From: Brevibacterium antiquum
GTDB taxonomy: Bacteria; Actinomycetota; Actinomycetes; Actinomycetales; Brevibacteriaceae
Assembly (NCBI RefSeq): GCF_016107655.1
Contig: NZ_JABASX010000002.1
Span: forward strand, 1-64,000
DNA length: 64,000 nucleotides
Direction: 5' to 3'
Shown here one piece after another: positions 43,064 to 51,329 of this stretch. Within the stretch, counting starts at the first letter, position 1. Every line of letters begins with the position of its first letter. The translations under genes were made by a program, and so were the position numbers. Under the pieces are notes generated by a model. The model was not told the origin of the DNA. It saw nothing but the letters and a program-made list of their open reading frames with translations, and did not search any database.

Positions 43064-43351
43064 ATGGCTAAGAACCGCAGTGAGCTCGTAGCAGAAGTTG
43101 CAGAGAATTCCGGACTGACCCAGAAGCAGGTCTCGGACGTTCTTGACGGTGTCTTCGATGTCTTCTCAGACGTCGTCGGCAAGGGCGAAAAGCTCACCAT
43201 CCCTGGATGGCTGTCTGTCGAGCGCACCGAACGTGCCGCTCGCAAGGGACGCAACCCGCAGACCGGCGAAGAGATCCAGATCAAGGCCGGCTACTCCGTG
43301 AAGCTGTCCGCTGGTTCGAAGCTGAAAGCTGCCGCTGGCAGCCCTAACTGA
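43064..43351 (+). CDS. HU-family nucleoid protein
   Basis: 95 aa, the basic bacterial HU/IHF length, without the Lys/Ala-rich tail of the long mycobacterial-type HupB. Conserved helix-turn-beta arm: GRNPQTGEEIQIKA is the DNA-intercalating arm. AAGGAGGA lies 8 nt before the ATG. It follows rpsN by 69 nt, so it may be read from the ribosomal promoter, and is closed by a strong terminator. Confidence 0.94.
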   Translation: MAKNRSELVAEVAENSGLTQKQVSDVLDGVFDVFSDVVGKGEKLTIPGWLSVERTERAARKGRNPQTGEEIQIKAGYSVKLSAGSKLKAAAGSPN

Positions 43352-43369
43352 GCCTCGCGCATCAGCGTG

Positions 43370-43405
43370 GAATGACCCGGACCTTTTGGTCCGGGTCATT
43401 TCTTG
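43370..43405 (+). terminator. strong intrinsic terminator after HU
   Basis: AATGACCCGGACC, a TTTT loop, and GGTCCGGGTCATT form a perfect 13-bp stem followed by TCTTGTCT. It ends the rpmB-rpmG-rpsN-HU transcript. Confidence 0.95.
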
Positions 43406-43469
43406 TCTCCTCGCCGAGATCCCGACCACGTCCGCGCCTCGCAATTGGCTCGGTCTCAGGCTCCGGCGA

Positions 43470-43475
43470 TATCCT
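43470..43475 (+). promoter_or_regulatory. -10 box for the leader peptide / CopD-CtaG transcript
   Basis: TATCCT lies exactly 6 nt before an ATG at 43482, the same geometry as other leaderless starts in this window. TTGGCT (43445-43450) could be the -35, with a 19-nt spacer. Confidence 0.5.
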
Positions 43476-43481
43476 TGAACC

Positions 43482-43511
43482 ATGAATGAAGCGGCGGTCT
43501 GCCACCAGTGA
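43482..43511 (+). CDS. possible 9-residue leader peptide (uORF)
   Basis: The frame reads MNEAAVCHQ and then stops; its TGA (43509-43511) overlaps the GTG start of the CopD-CtaG gene (GTGA). The ATG is 6 nt after TATCCT, so it would be the first codon of a leaderless mRNA. The main GTG has no ribosome site of its own, so its translation would depend on ribosomes ending this peptide. Cys and His near the peptide end could allow codon- or metal-dependent control. Too short to be certain. Confidence 0.4.
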   Translation: MNEAAVCHQ

Positions 43512-45586
43512 GCACTCAAGTCTTCGAATCGGTCACCCGATTCGCGTCTCGCGCGGCTGTTCCCCTCGTCGTCATCGGCGGCCTCGGTGTGGGTATGGCC
43601 GCGATGCTCTTCACCGGAGCAGCGGAGTCAACACTCCTCAACGACCCCGGCCCCTACGTGCGATTCGGTCTTCCGGCCGCGAAATTCTTCTTCAACATTT
43701 CGATGGCACTGACTCTGGGCGCACTGATGTTCGCCCTCCTCATCCTGCCCCGCACACAGGGGCGAAGCCGGAACAGGAAGACGAGCCCCGCGGCCGCGAA
43801 GTCGGGCACTGCCGATGAGCTCCCATTCAATTCGCTCTGGGAGAAGACCCTGAAGATCGCCGAGGTGGCATCGGTGGTCTGGACGATCTCTGCAGTGGCC
43901 GTCCTCGTCCTCACCTTCGCCGACACCGTCGGCGCACAGGCCTACCTGGACTTCTCCAATCAGCTCGGTGTGTTCCTGACCCAGATCGCCTTCGGTCAGC
44001 TCTGGACACTCATCGTCGTCCTCATCGCCGTCGCCTCGACTCTGTGCTTCGGCACACGCAGCTACCTCGGCATCGCAGCGGCGGGCGTGCTCGGCGTCGG
44101 CGTGATGATCCCGTTGGCACTGATGGGACACTCCGCTGAAGCCTCCGGACACACCCAGGCCGTCAACAGCATCGGTCTGCACCTGCTGGGCGTCACCATC
44201 TGGTTGGGCGGCCTCTTCGTCATCGCCCTCCTGGGCTCGGACCTTGCCCGCTCCAACCACCTGCGCAGTACGATCGAACGCTATTCCTCGTTCGCACTCA
44301 TCGCCTTCGCCCTCGTTGCCTTCTCCGGCGTGGTGAACTCGCTGTTGCGCGTGCACAGCCTCGCTGACGTCATGACTCCCTACGGGCAGGTGATCGTGGC
44401 GAAGGCCTTCGCCACGATTCTGCTCGGTCTCATCGGGTTCTGGCACCGTCAGTTCGTCATCCGCCGTCTGGGCACCGCAGCCTCGGCGACCAGGGAATTC
44501 TGGCGGCTCATCATCGTCGAGTTCGTCATCTTCGGCGCCACGATGGGCCTCGCGGTCGCTCTGTCGCGGTCCCAGCCCCCGGTCTCACAGGAGCCGGTGG
44601 GTGACCCGTCGCCGGCTGAGATCCTCACCGGCGAGCCGCTTCCTCCGCCGCCGAGCTTTGCCCGATACTTCACCGAGTGGTCCCTGGACCCGCTGTGGGT
44701 CGTCGTGGCCGTGGGTCTGGCCACGGCCTACATCGTCGGCTTCGTCAATCTCCGGCGCCGAGGTGATTCCTGGCCGGTCCATCGCCTGATCTGCTGGTTG
44801 CTCGGCATGATCTTCCTCGTCTACGTCACCTCCGGCGGCGCCAGGGTCTACGGTGAGATCCAGTTCTCCGGACACATGATCCAGCACATGCTCCTGATCA
44901 TGGTGGTGCCTCTGCCGATGGTGCTCGGCGCACCCATCACGATGCTCATGCGTGGAACGAAGGCTCGTACGGACGGTTCGCGTGGGATCCGCGAGTGGGT
45001 GCTCTGGCTCGTCCACACCCCGTATATGCGCTTCTTCGCGAACCCGATCTTCGCCAGCGTGAATTTCGCCGGTTCCCTCGTCATCTTCTACTACTCGGGC
45101 GTGATGAAGTACGCGCTCGAATGGCACCTCGGCCACGAGCTGATGATCATCCACTTCCTCGGCGCGGGCTATCTGTTCGCCCAGGCTCTCATCGGCATCG
45201 ATCCCGGCGTGGAACGCCCGGGATATCCGCTGCGACTGCTCATGCTGCTCATCACGATGGCCTTCCATGCGTTCTTCGGGATCTCGATCATGAGCTCCGA
45301 AGTCCTCATCGAGGGCGACTGGTTCGGCAACATCGGCGCCGACTGGGGCTATTCGGCGATCGAAGACCAGCAGACGGGCGGCGGAATCGCCTGGGGCATC
45401 GGCGAATTCCCCACCCTGTTCATTGCGATCATGGTGGCCTTCCAATGGTCGAAGTCCTCGGATCGAGAGGCTAAGCGCATCGACCGCAGCGAAGCGCGCA
45501 CCGACGACGCGGAACTTCGCGCCTACAACGACATGCTCGCCAACATGGCCCAGCGCGACGCGAACAGTGGTCAGAGGAGCAGATGA
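43508..45586 (+). CDS. CopD-CtaG fusion: copper uptake and cytochrome c oxidase copper assembly protein
   Basis: 692 aa with about 15 membrane helices. The first half (to about residue 350) is CopD-like, a membrane copper-transport protein, with MGHSAEASGHTQAVN near 205-220 as a likely His site. The second half (about 375-660) is CtaG/Caa3-type, with GGARVYGEIQFSGHMIQHMLLIM and HLGHELMIIHFLGAGYLFAQ, used to insert copper into cytochrome oxidase. Such fusions are known in actinobacteria. The start is the GTG overlapping the 9-codon ORF stop. Confidence 0.9.
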   Translation: MSTQVFESVTRFASRAAVPLVVIGGLGVGMAAMLFTGAAESTLLNDPGPYVRFGLPAAKFFFNISMALTLGALMFALLILPRTQGRSRNRKTSPAAAKSGTADELPFNSLWEKTLKIAEVASVVWTISAVAVLVLTFADTVGAQAYLDFSNQLGVFLTQIAFGQLWTLIVVLIAVASTLCFGTRSYLGIAAAGVLGVGVMIPLALMGHSAEASGHTQAVNSIGLHLLGVTIWLGGLFVIALLGSDLARSNHLRSTIERYSSFALIAFALVAFSGVVNSLLRVHSLADVMTPYGQVIVAKAFATILLGLIGFWHRQFVIRRLGTAASATREFWRLIIVEFVIFGATMGLAVALSRSQPPVSQEPVGDPSPAEILTGEPLPPPPSFARYFTEWSLDPLWVVVAVGLATAYIVGFVNLRRRGDSWPVHRLICWLLGMIFLVYVTSGGARVYGEIQFSGHMIQHMLLIMVVPLPMVLGAPITMLMRGTKARTDGSRGIREWVLWLVHTPYMRFFANPIFASVNFAGSLVIFYYSGVMKYALEWHLGHELMIIHFLGAGYLFAQALIGIDPGVERPGYPLRLLMLLITMAFHAFFGISIMSSEVLIEGDWFGNIGADWGYSAIEDQQTGGGIAWGIGEFPTLFIAIMVAFQWSKSSDREAKRIDRSEARTDDAELRAYNDMLANMAQRDANSGQRSR

Positions 45587-45842
45587 CTGCACACCTCGTG
45601 TGCGGGAATGTGCACAGATAATTCCCGGATTCGAGCCCCTTCTGCACCCAATCGCCTGCCGGATGGCGCAGACTGTTGCATGGATCATATTCATCCACAG
45701 CGTCACGCAACCCGCGCCGATGACGTGGACCTGAAGCCGCATTGCAGGGGCTTGCAGGTTCACCTCCGCACGGGTCGAGACGCCACAGCGAGTCGATCCG
45801 CGCATTCAACGGTGATGCGGATCGTGGAAATCAAGGAGAGTC

Positions 45843-47198
45843 ATGAGTTCTTCGAACAATGCCGAGAGGAAGACGATACGCGCACAACTGCGCAAGGTCG
45901 TCGCCGCTTCGATGGCAGGAACCGTCGTCGAGTGGTACGAGTTCTTCCTCTACGGTTCGGCCGCCACCCTGGTGTTCAACCACATTCTGTTCCCACCGTC
46001 GGACGACCCTCTGACACCGATCCTGGCGGGCTTCGCCACCTACGCGGTCGGCTTCATCGCTCGACCCATCGGCGGCATCGTCTTCGGCCACTTCGGTGAC
46101 AAATACGGACGCAAGAAGCTGCTGCAGCTGTCGATCGTCCTTGTCGGTGCGGCCACATTCCTCATGGGATGCCTGCCGACCTTCGACCAGATCGGGCCCT
46201 TCGCCCCGATTCTTCTGGTTCTTCTGCGGGTCGTCCAAGGGTTCGCAGTCGGTGGCGAATGGGGCGGAGCTGTTCTCCTCGTCGCCGAACACGCACCGAA
46301 CAAGGAACGCGGCTTCTGGTCGTCCTTCCCGCAGTCAGGCGTGCCCCTGGGCAACCTGCTCGCCACCGGCGTGCTCTTCGTCCTCACTTCAACACTGACC
46401 GAAGAGCACTTCCTGTCGTGGGGTTGGCGTGTGGCCTTCTGGCTCTCAGCCATCATCGTGCTCATCGGCTACTACATCCGCACCCGTGTCTCCGACGCTC
46501 CGATCTTCGAACAGGTCCAGGCTGAGGAGATCGAAGAGGGCGTGGACTACGGAATCAAGGCCGTCTTCAAGCGCTACCCGCGTGAGGTCTTCGCCGCGAT
46601 GGGGCTGCGCTTCGTCGAGAACATCCACTACTACCTCGTGGTGACCTTCTCGATCACCTACCTGGCGATCGCGGTCAAGATCGAAGCCGCAGAGATCCTC
46701 GGGCTCCTTCTCGGAGCCCACGCGATCCATGCCGTGCTCGTGCCCCTCGTCGGGGCGATGGCGGACAAGGTCGGGCGCAAGCTGCCCTACGGCATCGGAA
46801 TCGTGCTCACCGCTTCGTGGGGCTTCTTCGCCTTCCCGATGTACGACACCGGCAGCGGTGTGATGATCTTCCTCGCCTTGCTGCTGGGGCTCATCTTCCA
46901 TGCACTGATGTATGCCGGACAGCCGGCGATCATGTCAGAGATGTTCCCTACCCGCATGCGCAACTCGGGTGTCTCGACCGGATACCAGGTCACGGCGATC
47001 GTGGCCGGATCGTTCGCTCCGATCATCGCCACTGCGCTGCTGCAGAAGTTCGACTCCTCGGTGCCGATCGCGTTCTACCTCCTGGCTGCCGCCATCATCT
47101 CGATGGTCGCGCTTCTGTTCACAAAGGAGACGAAGGGCATCGATCTGCGTTCACTGGACCAGGTGGACAAGGACCGCCGTCACGCGGTGAAGCGCTGA
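45843..47198 (+). CDS. MFS transporter, MHS family (second copy)
   Basis: 451 aa, twelve predicted helices. MHS signature GTVVEWYEFFLYG near residues 22-34 and A-motif GHFGDKYGRKKL. Same family as the transporter at 29 kb but clearly different in sequence, so not a recent duplicate. AAGGAGAG lies 4 nt before the ATG. A strong terminator follows, so the 3-hydroxybutyrate dehydrogenase is a separate unit, although the pairing suggests it could import a ketone or hydroxy-acid; inference only. Confidence 0.88.
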   Translation: MSSSNNAERKTIRAQLRKVVAASMAGTVVEWYEFFLYGSAATLVFNHILFPPSDDPLTPILAGFATYAVGFIARPIGGIVFGHFGDKYGRKKLLQLSIVLVGAATFLMGCLPTFDQIGPFAPILLVLLRVVQGFAVGGEWGGAVLLVAEHAPNKERGFWSSFPQSGVPLGNLLATGVLFVLTSTLTEEHFLSWGWRVAFWLSAIIVLIGYYIRTRVSDAPIFEQVQAEEIEEGVDYGIKAVFKRYPREVFAAMGLRFVENIHYYLVVTFSITYLAIAVKIEAAEILGLLLGAHAIHAVLVPLVGAMADKVGRKLPYGIGIVLTASWGFFAFPMYDTGSGVMIFLALLLGLIFHALMYAGQPAIMSEMFPTRMRNSGVSTGYQVTAIVAGSFAPIIATALLQKFDSSVPIAFYLLAAAIISMVALLFTKETKGIDLRSLDQVDKDRRHAVKR

Positions 47199-47241
47199 TA
47201 CTCACACCTCAGCACTCGAACGCACACCAGTGAGTTCGGAA

Positions 47242-47278
47242 TTCGGGGCGGTGCCGATGATCGTCGGCACCGCCCGAA
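47242..47278 (+). terminator. intrinsic terminator after the MHS transporter
   Basis: TTCGGGGCGGTGCCGA, a 6-nt TGATCG loop, and TCGGCACCGCCCGAA form a 15-bp stem with one bulge. There is no long T run, but the stem is very stable and lies 44 nt after the stop codon. Confidence 0.75.
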
Positions 47279-47284
47279 TGCATG

Positions 47285-47314
47285 ACAGCGGACAACACAA
47301 CAGCGGACAACACC
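47285..47314. repeat. 15-bp direct repeat, two copies
   Basis: ACAGCGGACAACAC occurs twice head to tail (47285 and 47300), just upstream of the 3-hydroxybutyrate dehydrogenase. Could be a duplicated operator. Confidence 0.75.
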
Positions 47315-47345
47315 GTCGAATTACGACACGATCGAAGGGACTGCA

Positions 47346-48092
47346 ATGGTCGATCTCAACAAGAAGCGCGCCCTGGTCACTGGGGGAGCCTCCGGCCTCG
47401 GCAAGGCGATGAGCGAAGCCTTCGCCGCAGCCGGAGCACACGTCATCGTCGCCGACGTCAACGCGGAATCTGCGGAAGCCGTAGCCAGCGACATCGGAGG
47501 AGTGGCGTGGACGGTCAACCTCGCAGACACCTCGGCGCTGGATGGAGTCGACCTCGACGTCGACATCCTGGTCAACAACGCCGGCATCCAGCGGATCCAT
47601 CCGATCACGGAATTCCCGCTCGACGAATGGCGACTCATCAACACGCTCATGCTCGAAGCGCCGTTCGTGCTGACCAAGGCAGCGCTGCCCGCGATGTACG
47701 CCAAGGGATGGGGCAGGGTCATCAACCTCTCCTCGATCCACGGGCTGCGCGCCTCGGCGAACAAATCAGCTTACGTGGCGGCCAAGCACGGGCTCATGGG
47801 ATTGACGAAAACGACCGCATTGGAAGCCGGTCCGCACGGTGTGACCTGCAACGCGATCAACCCTGGTTATGTGATGACACCGATGGTCAAGGGTCAGATC
47901 GCCGATCAGGCGAAGACGAACGGCATCACCGAGGACGAGGTTCTCGAACAGGTCTTCCTCGGACATTCTGCCGTGCCGAAGCTTGCTGATCCCGGCGACA
48001 TCGCCGCTCTGGCACTGTTCCTGGCCAGCGATGCTGCCGCCGTCATCAACGGCAGCGCACACAGTGTCGACGGCGGCTGGTCCGCCGCCTGA
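47346..48092 (+). CDS. 3-hydroxybutyrate dehydrogenase (short-chain dehydrogenase)
   Basis: 248 aa, SDR fold. Cofactor motif TGGASGLG (residues 12-19), NNAG (77-80), and catalytic S130, Y143 and K147 (SAYVAAKHG). The segment IQRIHPITEFP and INLSSIHGL match the 3-hydroxybutyrate dehydrogenase subgroup, which links D-3-hydroxybutyrate and acetoacetate with NAD. GAAGGGA lies 6 nt before the ATG. Substrate assignment is by pattern and moderately sure. Confidence 0.85.
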   Translation: MVDLNKKRALVTGGASGLGKAMSEAFAAAGAHVIVADVNAESAEAVASDIGGVAWTVNLADTSALDGVDLDVDILVNNAGIQRIHPITEFPLDEWRLINTLMLEAPFVLTKAALPAMYAKGWGRVINLSSIHGLRASANKSAYVAAKHGLMGLTKTTALEAGPHGVTCNAINPGYVMTPMVKGQIADQAKTNGITEDEVLEQVFLGHSAVPKLADPGDIAALALFLASDAAAVINGSAHSVDGGWSAA

Positions 48093-48156
48093 GGCCTGCG
48101 GATGACTGAGCTGCCGCGCAGAACCAGGCTCGAGGCAGCGTGAGTGCAGGCCCGAT

Positions 48157-49032
48157 TCAGAGGACCTCGAGGACGCTGCGGACTCCTGCGTTGCGCAGGG
48201 ATTCGTGGCGGACCGAGGCCCAGTAGGAGACCGGTTTCGAGAATTCCTCGGGCAGCACCTGCACGAGGCGACTGTTGCCCACGGCGAGGAAGTCGGGCAG
48301 GATCCCGATCCCGACTCCGTTCGACGTGGCGAGCACGTGCGCATGCACCGAGGTGGAGCGGAAGAACCCCTTGCCGCGCGGCAGCGCATTGCCCGCCTCG
48401 TCGAGGTCATCGACCTGGAGCGAGTTCTCGATGTAGTAGATGAGCCGGTGCTCGGCAAGATCATCAAGCGTCGTCGGCATCGTGTGGGACGCCAGGTACT
48501 CACGGGAGGCGTAGAGCTGGAGCCGATAGTCGCGGATGTGCTTCGCGACGCTGCGTGGTGCGTCCGGCCTGCCGACGACGACCTCGATATCGACACCCGA
48601 ACGGTACTGCCGGGCCCGCTGCGTGGCAGTGATGAGTTCGAACTGCAGACCGGGATGGCTGCGTTGCAGCTGGGTCAGGGCCGGGACCGCGAATTCAAGG
48701 GCGAAGGCCTGCGGGCAGGCCAAACGGATTGTCCCTGACAGGGCGGAGCTGGCGTGGGCGTCGATGCGTCCCAGGGCAGACTCGATGTCCTCGGCCACGG
48801 GAAGCAGGTGACGTCCGGCAGCGCTGAGCTCCCAGCCGTCGGGTGAGGCCACGAGCATACGCTCGCCATAGGCCTTCTCCAGGGCGGCGATGCGTCGGGA
48901 GACTGTCGTGTGGTTGAGGCCCAGGCTGTGCGCAGCGGCCGTGAACTTGCCCAGCCGAGCCACGGCAAGCAGCGTCAGCAGATCTTCGGGAGAGATCTGC
49001 GAACCGGATCCGCCTGGTGCATATGAAGCCAT
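48157..49032 (-). CDS. LysR-family transcriptional regulator
   Basis: 291 aa. N-terminal winged helix (residues about 15-75, FTAAAHSLGLNHTTVSRRIAALE) and a C-terminal two-lobe effector domain. LysR regulators normally act on the divergent neighbour, here the 3-hydroxyisobutyrate dehydrogenase, sensing a pathway metabolite. The intergenic space holds two overlapping dyads (49060-49090) that fit a LysR site. TAGGAT is about 9 nt upstream of the start. Confidence 0.92.
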   Translation of the reverse strand: MASYAPGGSGSQISPEDLLTLLAVARLGKFTAAAHSLGLNHTTVSRRIAALEKAYGERMLVASPDGWELSAAGRHLLPVAEDIESALGRIDAHASSALSGTIRLACPQAFALEFAVPALTQLQRSHPGLQFELITATQRARQYRSGVDIEVVVGRPDAPRSVAKHIRDYRLQLYASREYLASHTMPTTLDDLAEHRLIYYIENSLQVDDLDEAGNALPRGKGFFRSTSVHAHVLATSNGVGIGILPDFLAVGNSRLVQVLPEEFSKPVSYWASVRHESLRNAGVRSVLEVL

Positions 49033-49059
49033 AGTGCTTCCATCCTATCTGCGTGCACG

Positions 49060-49090
49060 CACATATCTGGTGCGGAATATGTGATTCCGC
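49060..49090. promoter_or_regulatory. overlapping dyads, probable LysR binding site
   Basis: CACATAT-N10-ATATGTG (49060-49083) and GCGGAAT-ATGTG-ATTCCGC (49072-49090) are both perfect inverted repeats and overlap by 12 bp; GCGTGCACGC (49051-49060) is a further palindrome. The divergent position between the LysR gene and its presumed target fits autoregulation plus activation. Confidence 0.75.
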
Positions 49091-49196
49091 TCGACAGGTG
49101 TTGGTCGAGCGACTGGCGTAATGTGAGTGGGAACACTGCAGCAGCTGCGTTACAGACTCAGCAGCATTTGAAGAACATGATGCGAGGAGGCATTTT

Positions 49197-50102
49197 ATGT
49201 CGACAATTGGATGGGTCGGCCTGGGAAACATGGGGCGTCCGATGACAGCGAACCTGGTCAAGGCCGGTCACACTGTGAATGGCTTCGATCTCGTCGAGAT
49301 CGCCGTCGAAGAGGCGGCCAAGCACGGGGTGAATCCTGTGAAGTCCATCGCCGAGGCGGTCGCCGGAGCCGACATCGTGTTCACGATGCTGCCCAAAGGT
49401 GAGCACGCCCGCGCCGTCTACCTCGAGGCCGACGGCGTGTTGGCCCACGCAGATACCAAGACACTCCTCGTGGACTCGTCAACGATCGACTTCGACTCCG
49501 CCCGCGCACTGCATGCGGAAGCGGCCAAAGCCGGCTTCCGTTTCGTCGACGGTCCCGTGTCCGGCGGCGTCACCGGTGCCGAGGCAGGCACGCTGACCTT
49601 CATGCTCGGCGGCACCGATGAGGACGTGGCCGAGGCGAAGACGTTCATCGAGCCGATGGCCGGCAACATGTTCCACGCCGGTGGCGAAGCCGCGGGTCAG
49701 GCTGCCAAGATCGTCAACAACATGATGCTTTCGATCAGCCTGCAGGGCGTCGTCGAAGGGGCCGTGCTCGCTGATCGCTTCGGTCTCGACCCGAAGGTCT
49801 TCTATGACATCGCGACGGTCTCCTCCGGAGATTCCTGGCCCCTGCGCACTTGGTATCCGGTGCCGGGCGTGACGGAGACCGCGGCTTCGAACAACTCCTT
49901 CAAGCCCGGCTTCGCCGCGGCACTCATGCACAAGGACGTCGGCCTCGCGCTCGCCGGTGCCGAGACTCAGGGCGTGGACCTGCCTGCAGCGCAGCTCGTC
50001 CACGCTCAGCTGCAGAAGCTCGTCGACGCGGGCCTCGAAGGCCTCGACACCTCGGCGCTGATCAAGAACATCGACGCCAAGGCCGAGGGCCTGCCCGAAT
50101 AA
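49197..50102 (+). CDS. mmsB: 3-hydroxyisobutyrate dehydrogenase
   Basis: 301 aa. NAD motif WVGLGNMGRPM at the N-terminus, substrate motif DGPVSGGVTGAEAGTL and catalytic K171 (KIVNNMM). It oxidises 3-hydroxyisobutyrate in valine breakdown, or a related beta-hydroxy acid. GAGGAGGC lies 6 nt before the ATG. The divergent LysR gene is its likely regulator. It could follow the branched-chain 2-oxoacid dehydrogenase in the same pathway. Confidence 0.88.
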   Translation: MSTIGWVGLGNMGRPMTANLVKAGHTVNGFDLVEIAVEEAAKHGVNPVKSIAEAVAGADIVFTMLPKGEHARAVYLEADGVLAHADTKTLLVDSSTIDFDSARALHAEAAKAGFRFVDGPVSGGVTGAEAGTLTFMLGGTDEDVAEAKTFIEPMAGNMFHAGGEAAGQAAKIVNNMMLSISLQGVVEGAVLADRFGLDPKVFYDIATVSSGDSWPLRTWYPVPGVTETAASNNSFKPGFAAALMHKDVGLALAGAETQGVDLPAAQLVHAQLQKLVDAGLEGLDTSALIKNIDAKAEGLPE

Positions 50103-50226
50103 GGACGAGCGCGCGAATCTGACGCAACGCGGCTGCGATGGGCGTCGTTGCGATGAGCACCGCTGCGATGAGCACGGCAGCGACGGCAACAGCGACGTGC
50201 GCGGCAGCTGACAGCCTCGTTCCGCC

Positions 50227-50305
50227 GCACAGACACCAACGGTTGGTCAGTTCTCTTCGATCCACGAGCGAGCGTCGAGGTGAACTTACCAACCGTTTGC
50301 TGTGC
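50227..50305. repeat. long imperfect inverted repeat with AACGGTTGGT arms
   Basis: GCACAG at the left edge pairs with CTGTGC at the right edge; AACGGTTGGT (50238-50247) pairs perfectly with ACCAACCGTT (50288-50297), and TCGA-flanked inner segments pair at about 10 of 13. Total span 79 bp. It is a REP-like stem-loop with a different sequence from the 7.9/53.3-kb pair and the 21.6-kb element. Confidence 0.75.
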
Positions 50306-50329
50306 AACAGGGCGCGGTGCCGGCGACAT

Positions 50330-50395
50330 GCAACTCCGACGGGTAGGGCCTGCGTCTCCGACGGGCAGAACCTGCAACTTCGACGGGTACATGTA
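50330..50395. repeat. 22-bp tandem repeat, three copies
   Basis: Units at 50330, 50352 and 50374, pattern GCAACTYCGACGGGYAGRRCCT, diverged from one another. It ends 11 nt before the yggS ATG, so the last unit contains the presumed promoter -10 area. Confidence 0.82.
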
Positions 50396-50406
50396 AGACT
50401 TGAAGC

Positions 50407-51165
50407 ATGAGTTCCCCAGGCACACCTGAATCACAGAACACACCAGAATCATTGGCACCTGACGCCATCGCCTCCATCAGAGACAACCTCGACGAGGTGG
50501 CCACTCGTGCGGCAGCCGCCGCCGAGGCGAACGGTCGGACGAGTGATGATGTGAAGGTTCTGCTCGCGACCAAGACTCAACCGGCGGCGAAGATCCGAGT
50601 GGCCCTCGAACATGGGTTCACCCTCATCGGGGAGAACAAGGTGCAGGAGCTGGTCGGCAAGGCAGACGACTTGGCCGATCTGGACCATGAAGCCCACCTC
50701 ATCGGTCCTCTGCAGAAGAACAAGGTCAATCACACCCTGCGCCATGCGCACTGCATCCAGTCCGTCGACAATCTGGAACTGGCGACGAAGATCAACAACC
50801 GTCTTGAGGTCCTCGACCAGACTGTGGACTTCTTCGTACAGGTCAACACTTCCCGCGAAGATTCGAAGTCCGGGATCGCGCCCGAGGAGACGGAGGCGCT
50901 CATCTCTGAACTCCGGGACCACACGCGGATGCGACTGCGTGGTCTGATGACGATCGGTCTGCCCGGACGCACACCGGAAGAGATCCGTCCCAGCTATGCT
51001 GACCTGCGAGAACTCAGCGAGAAGCTCATCGCCTCGGGTGCTATGTCAACCGACGCCACTGAGCTGTCCATGGGCATGAGCAACGACTTCGAGCTCGCAA
51101 TCGCCGAGGGTGCGACCATGGTCCGCGTTGGTTCCAGTGTGTTCGGTGCCCGCGATTACACCTGA
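50407..51165 (+). CDS. YggS/PLPBP-family pyridoxal phosphate-binding protein
   Basis: 252 aa. Single-domain alanine-racemase-like barrel: the PLP Lys is K56 in LLATKTQPA, then GENKVQELVGK and ELSMGMSNDFELAIAEGATMVRVGS near the end. The family controls PLP homeostasis and amino-acid pools; no enzymatic activity is established. AAGACT lies 6 nt before the ATG. The stop lies inside the first copy of a 22-bp repeat. Confidence 0.92.
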   Translation: MSSPGTPESQNTPESLAPDAIASIRDNLDEVATRAAAAAEANGRTSDDVKVLLATKTQPAAKIRVALEHGFTLIGENKVQELVGKADDLADLDHEAHLIGPLQKNKVNHTLRHAHCIQSVDNLELATKINNRLEVLDQTVDFFVQVNTSREDSKSGIAPEETEALISELRDHTRMRLRGLMTIGLPGRTPEEIRPSYADLRELSEKLIASGAMSTDATELSMGMSNDFELAIAEGATMVRVGSSVFGARDYT

Positions 51166-51226
51166 GGCAAGCAATGACCACTCCTGAAGCAAGCGGCGAC
51201 CACACCTGAGGCAAGCGGCGACCACT
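51161..51226. repeat. 22-bp tandem repeat across the yggS stop codon, three copies
   Basis: Units at 51161, 51183 and 51205, pattern CCTGARGCAAGCRRYGACCACW; a fourth partial follows. The first unit contains the TGA (51163-51165) that ends yggS. Because 22 is not a multiple of three, extra copies do not lengthen the protein. Confidence 0.88.
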
Positions 51227-51329
51227 GCTGAGACACCCACGGCTGACCGTCACGTTCGAGGACTGGGGCTTTGGTCACATGATGACACCAGGCCTCCCAC
51301 CGCGGCGGTGAATCTGTGAAGATGGAGCT

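Larger units (their letters stand above)
50103..50406. other. 304-nt spacer with inverted and tandem repeats before yggS
   Basis: Besides the two repeat features listed within it, it contains the twofold repeat GCGATGAGCAC at 50150-50175. No open frame with coding character was found. Confidence 0.6.

Noticed and set aside
50330..50395. 22-bp repeats as an origin or iteron array
   Set aside because: Only three diverged copies, no DnaA boxes and no replication gene nearby.
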